Shown: in pieces, positions 32,801 through 44,950 of the stretch
How the letters are laid out: every line of letters begins with the position of its first letter
Numbering within the stretch: position 1 is the stretch's first letter
Assembly: GCA_973895155.1 (NCBI GenBank)
Contig: OZ316895.1
Coordinates: forward strand, 23,064,001 to 23,128,000
Direction of reading: 5' to 3'
DNA from: Marsupella aquatica
Taxonomy: Eukaryota; Marchantiophyta
Length of the DNA stretch: 64,000 nucleotides
Position numbers and translations under genes: made by a program
The notes under the pieces: generated by a model
The model's input: the letters and a program-made list of their open reading frames with translations, nothing else
The model's database searches: none
Told to the model about the DNA's origin: nothing

Positions 32801-35800
32801 GGTTTTGAGTATTGGCCTACAAGGGAAGAGATCGCAAAGTATGAATTTCCTATGGCATTGCGTCCGGCATACAAAACGAAGTTCAAATACAGTGACCCTC
32901 CATCAATCCCAAAAGAGTATCGGAAAGTGTAAGCTGTTTACTGAGCATCTTATTTTTGGCACGACACAAGCTTTAATGTATAGTAGTTTGAGAGGACATT
33001 ATGAGGCATTCTGTTCTCTCTGCGGTATGAGAACTTTATGAAATACAATCCTCACTTCTTACGTAGGTTGTCAATTATATAGACAATCTTTACCAATGCC
33101 TGCCGTGAATGGCGATAAGGAGACAGGTCTAATGGTTTTCAGTTGATATTCTGTCAAGATTGTACCTTCGTTGTATCCCAGAGCCCTGTGATTCTTCCCG
33201 AGTACGCTAGTTTGAATGGAAACACAGGTGTCGTTTTCATATACAACCGTATTATAACTGCTTAAAACATTTGCACCCCTTGGCTTTCGTTGTTAATATC
33301 ATGCTGTGGAAATGTTGTGAGACATTCCCAGAAGATATTTGCATTACAACCACGAATTCCGTGATTTGACAATTTCCTTGTGTTGCAGTGTAATTCATAA
33401 GCTTACACATGACTTCAGGGCAGCTTCAAAAATAGTAACCGTCACCTTCAGAATGCCTGTAAAACCTGGCTGTGTCCTGATCAAGTATCTCTATGCAGGA
33501 GTCAATGCTAGTGATGTAAGCTATCCATTCTAATCTCTTACTCAGGCAATAGAGTTCTACCTATCTGCACGAGTCACTAAAACTAGTATGACAGTATTGC
33601 AGCAGCAACTTCATGTCAGTAGTCCTTGTTGTGAGAAACTGAGCGTGGGGTACTCCTCGTTGGAGGTTCGACTGCAAGATGTCAACTGTGGCAGTAGTAG
33701 AATTGTATGCCTCGCGCGTGCTGATAACAAGTAGATCCAATGCTGCAGGTGAACTTCAGCTCAGGACGTTACCATGGCCCTGGAGAGGCAGAAAAGCTTC
33801 TCCCTATGAATGCAGGATTTGAGGTAACCATGGCCTTATCCTTAATGTATGGTGATAACAGTTTTGGATACAAGAGTTACTTTAGTCGGCAACCAGTTCA
33901 ATAATGCATCTCGTCTTTTCCTAGTACTGACAGGGGCAATTTACTGTCTAGGCTGTTGGGATTGTTGCTGGAGTCGGTGAAGGAGTGGACTCAACCTCCT
34001 TCAAGTTGGGATCACCAGTCGCAACACTTACCTACGGCGGCTTTGCAGAGTTTAAAGAGGTCTGTGCCTTCACATGATTTCGGTGATTAACAGTAATTCA
34101 ACCAAAAAAAACTTACTACCTCGCTGGGAAGAAGTGACACAATCCATATGACAGAAGGTAGCTGTGTGGAATGAGTCAAAAGTCACCTATCTGACAACAA
34201 TTTTACTGCATCTGAAGATCTTATTTGGAGGGTAAAACTTGCAATCCTATCAACAAAATCGGAAATCAATTAATTTGTCATGATTAAGAATTTGACGCTC
34301 CAGGTTTGCATGTGTTAGCCTTTCTGTCTGTGCTAAAAGAAATCAATGGAAAAACGTATTATGGACTTGACCGGGGAGTGATATTAATGAAGCTTAAAGC
34401 TTGATGAATCATGATCTGTCAAATGCAGGCTAATCACAAACAAGTGATTCAGGTGCCTGTAGCAGTTCCTGAAATAGTAGCCCTTCTGACTTCAGGTCTC
34501 ACAGCTGCCATTTCCTTGGAGCAGGTAAAACTCGCTTTTTCATTTCTGTAGAACAACTAGATCTAGCATGCTTTCTCGGATCCCGATTGGGTTAAGCCTG
34601 CAGGCAGACCGGACTAGCACTGCGAGGGCTTCCTCATTAACGTCATCTCAATTCTGATACCATGAATTTTTATGTGTTCTCTAGCCTGAGATGATTGTGC
34701 CTGTAGACAGGGAGAATGAAATCTGGGGAGACAGTCTTGGTAACAGCCGCTGCAGGAGGAACTGGTCAATTTGCCGTTCAGGTAAGGAATTGGTCAAAGT
34801 GAAACTTTCGAACTTGTTTGTCATCTGAGCTAGTGCGACGTATCTGTCATATATGAATGAAGTAAATTAGTTTAGTTTATGACGTCATTTTGCTGCGTAC
34901 TTGCTTCTTATTGTTCCTCGCAAAAGTAGCCCGGGATAAGCAAATTGCGTTTATCACACTCGCTGTTATCGAAGACAAGTGACTTGCTTAAGCCTTTTGA
35001 ATCTTTTGCGCATTCCTCCGGATGATATGAGTTTTCTGTTGACTCTAGTTATGTTAAACTCACAAATTTTCATCTACAGCTTGCCAAATTAGCGGGGAAC
35101 AAAGTGGTGGCCACATGTGGAGGGCAAGAAAAAGCAGAGTTTCTGAAAGGTCTCGGTGTTGATCGAGTTATCGATTATAAGAAGGAGGACTTAAAATCAG
35201 TAAGTCCTGATCTTGCCGAATATTTTTCCTGTTACTTTATGTTGTAATAGGACAGTTTTTCCTTTTTGTATTAAATTTTCCATTCTACACGTCATCAAGG
35301 GCCGCTGATTTTCCCTTGTGGAAGTTTTCTTTGATTTGATGGAGGGACCAGATTTTTTAATGGCTTTGTTTTCCCTTTTAGGGTGAATCTCAGCAGTGGA
35401 CAGGATTATCTGGAAACGTTTTGTCATTTTCTACGAAGCTTAATGAATTGCAGTGTTTTCTTGGTCTGCGTATGTATTTTTTAGGTACTGAAGACCGAAT
35501 TCCCTAATGGAATTGATCTAATTTATGAATCAGTTGGAGGGGAGATGTTCAAAACATGCTTGAATTCACTGGCAAAATTCGGTCGCATTATTGTCATTGG
35601 GATGATCTCTCAGGTATTCGACATGGGAATGTCTCTTCGAACTCAGCATATGATTTAGTGGATCTTTCTTGGACATGGCGGATGTCAAAGACTCGTGATT
35701 TGCATAGCAAAAGTATTAGAGGGTATGATCATTGGAAAAACATTTGATCGGTTTGTGCAGTATCAAGGAGAGACCGGTTGGGAGCCATCAACTCATCCGG

Positions 35801-36756
35801 GCCTTGTTGAGAAGATTTTAAACAAGTCTCAAACTGTGGTATGTTTTGGACGACCTGCAAAATTCACGCCTCTCATGATGTCAGCGGTCCCTGAAACTGC
35901 ATCGAGTAGAATTCCTCAGAGTTCAAAAAAGATGGAAAGTCAGCACCCTCGATGGTTATTTGTCAAAACTAAATCTAGTCCAAAATGCCAACTTCATTTA
36001 CATGAGAAAAAGTAAGAACTCTGGAAAATGTTCCAACAGGCTGGATTCTTCCTCGTTGATTATTCTCGTCTGTGGCGGGACCAAACAGCTCGTCTGGCAA
36101 CGCTTTACTTGGACGGAAAGCTCAAGGTATGAACACAGAGCATCAGTCGTTTCAGACAGTACGGGAGCATTGAATCGTGGTGGTTGCAATTACAACTTCC
36201 TCTAATGTCCTTTGAAAACTCTTATGAATTTTGTAATCAAATTTGGGAATGTGGCAGGTTTTCCTGGACCCTAAACCTTTCGTAGGGTTGGAGTCGGTAG
36301 CAGATGCGGTGGAGTATCTGCATTCGGGTGGCAGTGTTGGAAAGGTATGTGCATTTTGCATCTACGAAACTTTCTTCTTTGATATTATGAGAACTGCATT
36401 GTTCAGTTTCCTGGTTTTGCCTGTACCTTTAGGAACTTCTGTTCCTCCGTAATCGTCGTAGGTAGATACAACTTGGGAGGTGCCGACGTAGTGTCGTTGA
36501 TGCTAGACTCCTCGCCCTATTTTACAGTGCAAGTGACTCTGTCATGGACGCAAACTTTATGGTCCTGGCCTTTGTGTAGTATTTGGAGCACTGCGAAGAG
36601 ACGTTGGATTCTCGCATGATTTTTCAAGCTTGGGTAAGATGACTGAGTCTGCAGATTAGGGGAGTCTTTGTTACTAACTCCAGAACTGTGACAATCATCT
36701 CGTTGCAGGTTATTGTGCAAATAGACGCAGCATCAAGCAGGAAGTCACGACTTTAG
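29818..36756 (+). CDS. Bifunctional SDR-MDR fusion: 15-PGDH-like dehydrogenase + ZADH2/PTGR3-like reductase, peroxisomal
   Basis: Eighteen exons join in frame to 634 residues: 29818-29872, 30650-30823, 30940-31127, 31333-31438, 32000-32076, 32270-32351, 32736-32928, 33389-33515, 33749-33823, 33952-34059, 34429-34524, 34707-34781, 35080-35199, 35485-35613, 35761-35838, 36040-36126, 36258-36344, 36709-36756. Residues 1-290 are a classical SDR: TGAGSGIG (12-19), NNAG (98-101), Ser157, YSSSK (Tyr170, Lys174), with FIQCDV typical of 15-hydroxyprostaglandin dehydrogenase. Residues about 293-634 are a zinc-less MDR: YAGVNASDVNFSSGRY, AAAGGTGQFAVQLAK (441 on), DLIYESVGGEMF, GRIIVIGMIS, FVGLESVADAVEYL. 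These match ZADH2/PTGR3 (15-oxo-prostaglandin 13-reductase). The C terminus SRL is a peroxisomal PTS1 signal. Intron 6 has a GC donor (AAAG|gcaagc). The domain calls are firm; substrate (C20 or C18 oxylipins) is inferred. Confidence 0.9.
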
Positions 36757-38099
36757 TCAGACTGGACGAAGAGAAGTCGACTCTGGCATGACGGTGTTGG
36801 TGTCATGCCAAAGTCGATCACTGCTAAAGCTGGGGCGACATCTACAACGCACATCATTGCTCTGAAAGGCGATGGTGCTTAATGCTCTCCTAGTCTTTCT
36901 ATTCAGAGTTTCTCTGTAAATTTGTAATGTAAGGAATGGAGGTTACTGGGTTGTGCAGCTGAAGTTGGTTGGCAACGTTCGAATGTCTATGAACTAGGCT
37001 TCTTGCAATGGCGTTAATACCTGTTTTTGAATCCAAATGACCTCTTGATCTACATAGTTAAAAGGAGAAGCAGAGGGTTATGTATTCCCATCTAATGACA
37101 TGCCTTTCCTGCATGGTTCATTGGGTAGAGGAAGAAGAATATATTGCCTTTTCTCTTGCAATATTGAGACCCTTGTCTTTCTTATGGGGTACCCGTATTG
37201 ATCAGACGTCTTACTCTGGCTTTGCTAAGGTTTTGCAAAGAACTAGTAAATTTTGTGTATTCAAAATTGAACACACAAGAAATTATCGTGGTCTCAATTT
37301 TTGTTGTAGTGAGCCCAGTCACGTCAGGTGCCTGCTTTCAAATGAGAAGCTTAATATCTCAGTGATGATGGCAAAATTATTGGGAAACATGAATTCAGGC
37401 GAGTAAAAAGTCTATTCGGAGAAAAGTCTTTGTTTCCGTTGCGAGTACAACTGGTTGGTCTTTCCCAGCTTGGCAATTTGGATAACAAAAATATGTCCAG
37501 TATATGTCAAAAATCGATTGGGAACAAAACAGAGAATTATGTTTTCTACTTCCTCCGGTTCAATTAGATCTCACCATCAATACTACATGAGCTTTCACAC
37601 TGATCGGCTCCCAGAAGTTGATTTTCGCTCAAGTCTGCTGAACCATTCAGGGAAAATTCAGGGGAATAATATTCGAAGGACTGAAACGTGACAGAAAGAA
37701 GCAGGACAAAATTGAGGTACGTTTTACCACATACCAAAAGTCCACTTCAATAGATATCGGATTCTAAAACTAGTGCAAAATCATCGTGATGGGAGCATTG
37801 GACGATAGATGGAACCAAGTGATATATCTCAAGTTTAACGACTGCCTCCCAGAGATACCACAAGCATGGTACAGTGGCTAGGACAATGTTCGAGCATCAC
37901 GAAGCAAACAGCATAGTACGATTGAAATTTACGGCAATTGTATTTCTCAGAAGTAAGATGCGAAGATGAAAGAACATTTGCTCTTATCGTTGCGGATCTC
38001 TAGCCTCAAACTACAGATTGCGAATGTTTGAATGTACCACCGAAGTTCTACCTCATTGGAATTTTCGCAGACATCAGAGTCGAGAAAGTCTGCTTGTCG
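36757..38099. other. 3' region of the fusion gene and gene-free DNA
   Basis: The probable 3' untranslated region follows the stop at 36756. No domain-bearing open frame to 38099. Confidence 0.45.
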
Positions 38100-38300
38100 G
38101 CAGACATGAGATGCAAAACTTAACGAACAATCCTAAGAGGGCGAACGACGGTCATTTCCTACGGGTTCACCTGGCACGCAGCTCAGAGTCTCCAATCCGA
38201 GGTGCTCCCGCTGTGTTCGTTTCATTTTTGCAATTTCGTTGAGGCAAGAGATCCAATTCGACAAGCAGATTGTTCGTTAAGTTTTGCATCTCATGTCTGC
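38100..38300. repeat. Perfect 32-bp inverted repeat
   Basis: 38100-38131 (begins GCAGACATGAGATGC, ends AACGAACAAT) is the exact reverse complement of 38269-38300. The spacer is 137 bases. There is weaker complementarity just outside the arms. The transcript could form a stem-loop resembling a plant small-RNA precursor or a foldback element. Confidence 0.9.
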
Positions 38301-39437
38301 GAAAGGGCTGTGATGTCCTTTTAGGCAGAGGCCTGTTACGACGACGATGTTCAAGGATTTGTCTGGTTCGGCTCACATGACAATAAGCAAATTGCTTGAC
38401 CCACTATATTTTAACAGATGCCATTCGCAAGGCAACGCCAGTTGGAGAGCAGGCGTACTTCCATACGCAGGGCGACTCTCATGCATATGGAATGATCAAC
38501 GATTATTTGGTACTTCCAAGGCACTTGCGGACTTGGAGAGGCGTGTAATTGTCAGGGCCCCGAGGTATTGAACATTGAAGACTTGCTTTCAATTGCCTAT
38601 GTCCAAGGTCCCAGAATTTTTTTGTTATCTCTCAGAAATAAACCTTCTCATTTGAAAGCCGGCACTTGACGAGATTTGGTTCACTACACCAGAAATGGAG
38701 GTCACAATCCGGGGGCTGAAAACATTTTCTTGCATGTTCATCTATTCAAAAGCGAGAGTAAGAATTTGATGAATACGGGTAGCTCATGAAAAGACAGTAG
38801 AAAGGGTTACTGGCAGAGAAAAAACCAATCCATTCTTGTTTCTCTACCAGTGAACCACATAATGCACGAAACGCATTTCATTACAAGGATTGTCCTCCAT
38901 GGAATACAGAAACGTCCGCTTGACTGCTTTTCATTTTAAACTATGGAGGTACATCATCGACAGGAAATTCGGCTTCAAATTAGAACTGGCATCAAGAAAT
39001 TGCAGGAACGCCTAGTTCGTAGACCTTCCACAGAGTTGCGAACAAAATTCAGCTGCACAGCCCAGCAATCCTGCATTCCCTACAGCACAAATTTACAGAG
39101 AAACATACAGATCATTTTTCCAGTACATAGTGAATAAGAAGACCCCGAGAGCAATACCCAGGATACTGAACTCGTACACGAAGCTACTGAACTCACTTTA
39201 CACGAAGCTACAGAACTCACTTTCAATGCCGAAGTCACTGTAGATTCCAGCGATCGAATCTTGAATTGTGAGGCTCAGCTTCCTTTGTCATCTTTATTAC
39301 AAATGGAGCCCTACACGACGGGGCCAAAATAATTGGCATCTCCCATGCATGGACTCAAGCAAGTATTGATCGAGGCGAGTTGAGGAATCCAGAAGGTGGC
39401 ATGGTCGAAGGAAGGAGGTTAAGCTAGGTCACCCAGC
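38301..39437. other. Gene-free stretch between convergent genes
   Basis: This holds a short 24-27 bp tandem repeat at about 39174-39226 (cacgaagctac(t/a)gaactcact) and probably the 3' untranslated region of the minus-strand gene. No other coding signal. Confidence 0.45.
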
Positions 39438-41817
39438 TTATAATGAGTCCAGAAAGCTCGTCCCGTCTGCATTTCGAGTGACATCGTGAATTCCCCCATA
39501 CCTGGTACAATGGGGCCTCTTCGTTTTGTACAACTCCTTGTTTCTCCACCGGGGCGAGAGGAGACCCTGGAACTTGGAGAAGTTATGGATTGGCGTGAAA
39601 GCCAGATCTCCGGGAGGGTAATATTTGGACGAGTGGTCGACTTGGGGATGAATGTGGTCCAAGCTGTACACCTCCTGCTCCTCCAATGGAATTCCCTGGG
39701 AATGTGGCGCTGAGATGATGGAGGCAGCCCGTTCTTGAACTCCAATTGCGAATGGCGGGACCACAGTGATTGGGTTGGTGGTCTTCAATGGCAGGACTCT
39801 GTTGACGGCTCTGGAGCCTTGGTTTCGAGTGGCCTTGCGGTGGCGTGGTCGCAGTTTGGTCAGGTCCGTCGTCACCCATCCCTTCTCCTCCTTCTCCACA
39901 GGCGGGTGTTCCTTCAGATTCTCCTCCTCCTGCATATTGCAGTCATGAGTAAGCAAATGTGAGAGATATTGAACGAAGGACTTCTAATCCCCCAGATCCA
40001 GCCTAGCCATATGCTAACATTCAGCAGAGTATCACCATAGCCAAATCCTAACATGCAATAGAGTATCACCAGTTCTAACAATTGGACAGTGACAAAAACC
40101 TCATTCACAGCCTTTGTCTTTGGCAGTGATGTATATGTGTTCACAAGACATGAAGTTTCGTTTGCGGCTAGACCCCAACTTCGGTTTCTGGATAGCTTGC
40201 AGAATGAATTTGTATGTGCTGGGAGGGGATGACGATCGATGTGAATGAATACATTTTTAAGTACACGGCGATCAACCCAAGTTGCCAGTGGTACCAACTA
40301 TCCTGATGAGCTGTTACCGATAGTCTCGAGTCATCCATGATAGGACGCAGCCTGAAACTAGCTAGACAGAAGATCTACAGTACATCCATGATTTTATGGA
40401 AGTGACAGGCTACTGAATTGTGGTCTAGTTTGACAAGTAATGTTTCCACAGATTGCTCAGAAGGGAGGTCTTGGCAATAAGAAGTTGGTTGGCATTTGTT
40501 GACCACAAGCATAGAATCAGTGAAGGTGAAAGACTTGCCTCCTGTTTCTTGGCCTCGAGGGCCTCTTTGCGGCGATCATAGATTCCCAGCGTTTCCTTGG
40601 CTTGAAACTTGCTTTGCCTGGGCCAGTAATCATCGTCGCAAGTCTGCATGGGGTGGTAAGCATGCACAGGGCTCGTGCCACGCCTCACTTTCTTTGGTCC
40701 CCACGGGTCTTTGGAGCGATACTTCAATTCGTCCTCGGCTCGTTTGATTTGCAAAGTCTTAGTGAATAATTTGTATTGCAGCGCTCTCTCACATGGGATG
40801 CAGTAGTTCAAGAGCGGCCAAATATGCTTGGTTTTCTTCCAACACTTCGCATGAAGCATGTAGTGCGGTTTCTCCTTAGGTTTCCCTTTGTTCTCCTCCT
40901 TTTCTCGCTCGGCTGCTTTTTCCCTTCCAACCCTTTTTCAAGATCAAGTACGAAATTTCCTGCTCAACTGTGAGTCATACTGTACATGTTCTCTTCTGAT
41001 GCCATCATTCCACAGGGTTTAGCTAGTGTCCCTAGGATGGTGGTGCCCCTTTGCCACGAGATGCAGTCTACAGACAATGTGCATACCTTCTATGTCCAGG
41101 CTACGCATTGGAGAAACGAATTTCACCATGCTAGAATAATTGAGGTATATATGGACCTAATTGCAGCATGTGGATGGGAGTTCAAATGACCACGAAGGGC
41201 ACTGCCAGAGAAGGATTGATCTTAAATACGAACCATAATTTCTTGAATTCATTGTCACATGTAATGAATCTTTTCAGTTGTGAGCATAACATTGTGGAAT
41301 ATGTACATCGTCAAATTTTCGTTTTCTGCAAAGCCTGCGGTGAGAAGGCAACGATTGAATTGACTCAACTAACATGAGTACTTTGAACACACTGAAACCG
41401 AATCAGAGAGATAAAGAGAACGCACTGGGAAATCAGGCGAGATAGGCGAGGAGGGCCTGGGGTGGAGGTCGATGTGTCCAAGGAGTCCAACGTCATGCGG
41501 TCACTGAGGTAGAAAGAACCATAGGGCCTGGGCTCGGGCTTCTTCCTCTCTTTCTCGTTCATCTTGCGCCGCCAAGCCTCAATGTCACCCGAGATAACGT
41601 GCTTGGCCAGGCGTGGGTTGTACTCGTTCATGGGAATGTCCGTCCAGATCGGGTTGTAGAACTCGGACGGCTTGGACGAGTACAGGTTTTTGCACCATGG
41701 ATTCCTCTGCATGTGGAACTTGTCGATTCCCCCATACTTCATCACTCTCCCCTCGCATGGCAGCGTCTCTGCTCCCAGTTCCGACCTCGACAGCTTCCTC
41801 ACATACGTCAACCCCAT
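39438..41817 (-). CDS. Unrecognised 425-residue protein, three exons
   Basis: Proposed exons on the minus strand are 41817-41426, 40932-40539 and 39929-39438. Splice phases agree (2 then 0) and give 425 residues ending in TAA. Intron 1 uses CA|gtgcgt and an acceptor ...cttgaaaaag; intron 2 has a GC donor (GAG|gcaagt). The protein is hydrophilic, rich in Lys, Arg, Pro and Tyr, with no signal peptide or membrane span. Recognisable strings are VMKYGGIDKFHMQRNPW, KPSEFYNPIWTDIP, YRSKDPWGPKKVRRG, RKEALEAKKQE, GWVTTDLTKLRPRHRKA and, near the end, RYGGIHDVTRNADG. The repeated 'YGGI(D/H)' and 'YNP' turns resemble small microtubule-associated or ciliary inner-junction proteins in style only. I do not recognise the family. 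Gene reality is supported by the exon phases. Confidence 0.7.
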
Positions 41818-44640
41818 TGCCACAGTCCAATTGCTTCTTGAACTCTTTTTAAGTGCTCTACTACCTGGATCGATCGGAGGTCTAAACTGTGTCCGTAGCT
41901 AACCTTTTAACCTCAACAGTCAGATAGATCCTCTGGACCTGTCATAAGATGACTAATTCAAACGCCATTTGTAAGAACATACAGTTGTAACCTTGATCCG
42001 TAGCTTAACCAGTCTGTTTGCTAATTACATGTGTGTAGCAGAGAGGTACACATTTTGAACGCGAAGTAGTACAATTCCAACTAGCACGGTGGTAGTGGCA
42101 GTCGTTCTAGAATAACGTTCAACCCAAAGCTCAGTCCAAAGCTCAGTCTACTCAAGGCACTATCGAACCTCCGTGGTTGGCTATCGATCGGCTGCTGCCT
42201 CTGGACTCCCAAGCATAACTGCACCAACCTGTTGGATCTGAATGTGATCGTTTCTGTCCGCACTGTATTGTAGTTGCTCGATCAAGGTGTAATTGCATTG
42301 CATTGATCTGGAAATTGAAAGGGATATTCTGGCATGGGTACCGTGTGCTAAGTGGACCGAGTATTGCACATCAAGATCTGATGATTTGACTATACATGCT
42401 TGCGGTGTGGTCGACTTCAGCTTGGACTAAAGTAAGGGAGGGTCAATTCCTTAGCCCAATGTACTACTCAGCCACCTCTGTGGATGGCACCCAGCTATAT
42501 ACAAAACATCCTTGTTCTCGAGTGGAATCCGTGATGTGAGCACAGGCTGCACAATCATGGGAATGTACCTCGACCTGATCGACGTTGATCAATGTCATGG
42601 AAGTCCTATCTGAGATCTGCGATGGGAAAAGAAGACATTCTCTAGTTAGCCAGAGGAATGGTATGTCATGAGCCATTGAGCTCTCCATTAGCACTTGGAG
42701 GCCCAAGCTAGATCTACACTTAGCTAGATATGTCCCTGCCTACGTCTCTCTTCAAGCACTGTCATCCCAGATTTTAGTCACTACTTTGCAACTAATACCC
42801 TACTAGACAACCTTTGACGCTTTTGTGTTCTCCAGTGAGAACACAATTGATCAAGTACCTTGCCAATCTCTGTCACATGCGCAACAGACCCACCAGATTG
42901 TTTGTCTGCAAAAAATTCCTTTTTTTGTTTTGAGGGAGTGAAACCATGCGCATGATGGCAATTGGACCTCTGCCATCCATTGAGTCTAAGAACAAATTCA
43001 TTCACCAGATCCTCCAGTCATACGAGGCAAATTTATAATTTCATTCTCTACCGTTGCCAGTCTTGTCAATCAACTTCCAAATCAAACTTCTATGATGAAT
43101 GATCTGCCCCTGAATTATTGCGCACGTGTCCCTAGTTCGGCTAGCCCATGATCGACCATCCAACCGTGTTCACGTATACCTCTCGACCGTGCCCTGAACG
43201 ACCTGGCCATCGATAACTGTAGACTAGTTAGACAATCTCCACTACTGTTCCACTCGAATCCATGCTGCCATGCTTCGAAGGTCCTGGATGCAATTCTATC
43301 TAATTCCAATCAAAATCTTCATTTTCATTTCCGTTCCGATTCCATCACTTCAGCGCTAATCTGAAAATACCTCTGTTGGATCATCACGACTCTCCATCAT
43401 AGTGATGATGAGTACTTCGATTACAGCGTGACAATACACCGACAATACACATACGAATCGTTTGGAAGGACCTAAGCATGTTTGTCCTTTGGTAAGTTTG
43501 TCAAAAGTCTCAATCCCAGTCTACAGTAATGGTCTTCTAGTTTTAACAAGTTCGTTAGGGGATTTCAGGGCACGAATAGACTACACCAAGGTCGGTGCCC
43601 ATGAAGCATCCTCGCTGGTAGACTAAGTAATCTACAAAACTTCAAATCTTCCATCAAATTTTTAAAGCTCTAACTGGCTATGAGAAGGTACTGAAGGTCT
43701 TCCTGACTCGGAGGATCATAAATTGTACTCTAACTAGAAACATCCATGCGGCAAGCAGGCTGCCCCATTGAAGTTGAGTGCAAACCTTTCATATAGCTCT
43801 GTTTGATTAACCGAAGAGCTGTACTTAAAGATGCTCATGCGTGGGATCTCCAAAGCTTTAGAACATCAATGGCAGTCATGCTATTGGAGTACGATCTATT
43901 CATGAGAAAACTGAGTGCCCCATTATTAGCTCTCGACTGCGTTGCAATGAAAAGCTCGCAGGATTATCTAATGTATCTCGTGTGCTGCAACTAATTAGAA
44001 ATCTGGGTAAAATGTGTGAACGTTCTGTCTCTTTAGAAGGCTGCATGCATATATGGGAATTTTTCATTGTCCTAGTATTAACCTTTCAGAATTAACAAAA
44101 CTGTATTTGATGCATTAATTTACCCAGCCCTGAATTCATGATCCAATTCCAAATATGTCAGTCGGGTCATAGAAACGACCCTATGATGTACATCTTCGAG
44201 CTAAACAAGCTCTTCGTCTTCTTCGTAGCAATCTCGTTGGGGTACATCTCTCGGTTGTGAAACCCTACGAAGAACATCTTCCCTCCATCACTACCTATAG
44301 ACTCTTGGGTTCGAAGGCAAAGATCAGAATTCAGTAGTCTAGCTTGTCTTTTCACTGAACGAGTCTCTTCGACACAAAATGTAAGATCCGTACAATCATA
44401 TTCTGAGAGTTGTGTACCTTTGTGATGCATGAGCTCGAATTGCTGTTCACAGGTAGGAATTTAACAAGCTGCATGAAAAGGTCCGTGCTTTTCGTCGGTG
44501 AAATTAACCTAATGCGGGCTATTGGAAATACAATTCAATGCATCGGAGTTTAGGATTTAAGGGAGTCCCATGAGAATCCGAGATGGCATTGGCCACGACG
44601 CCGCTATGTTTACATAATTTAGGGCCCTTCGAATCGATAT
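41818..44640. other. Gene-free stretch
   Basis: Many short frames on both strands but no domains, repeats or splice-linked coding blocks recognised. The first few hundred bases are probably the promoter of the 425-residue gene on the minus strand. Confidence 0.45.
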
Positions 44641-44950
44641 ATAATCAAGTCCCCTGGAACTCATGATTCCATCCCGATCGACATCTACAGTTGCGGACCC
44701 TTCCAGGTTAGAATTACGTGAGTGTCGTACTAATCTCTCTGCCATTCAGTGAAGTTGGAACCCAACCCCTAAGTTCAGAATCCCCGAGAGAATCCGTCAA
44801 GCTTGCAAGAGTTTTCTTCTCGCTAAGTCGATATTTCATCCAGTCCCCTGGAACTCATGAATCCCTGAAGTTGGAACCTAATCCCTATGTTCAGAATCCC
44901 CGAGAGTATCCGTCAAGCTTGAATGAGTTTTCTCCTCGCTAACTCTGTAA
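44640..44950. repeat. Tandem duplication with 116-bp period
   Basis: 44751-44866 and 44867-about 44950 share gaagttggaacc(c/t)aa(c/t)ccc, ttcagaatccccgagag, 'atccgtcaagcttg' and 'gagttttct(t/c)ctcgctaa'. An upstream degenerate copy shares 'agtcccctggaactcatga' at 44648. Confidence 0.8.

Noticed and set aside
34681-34706. Alternative acceptors (ctctag at about 34683 and gacag at about 34711) for exon 12 of the fusion gene
   Set aside because: Both put the conserved AAAGGTG segment out of frame; the acceptor ctgtag ending at 34706 keeps phase 0.
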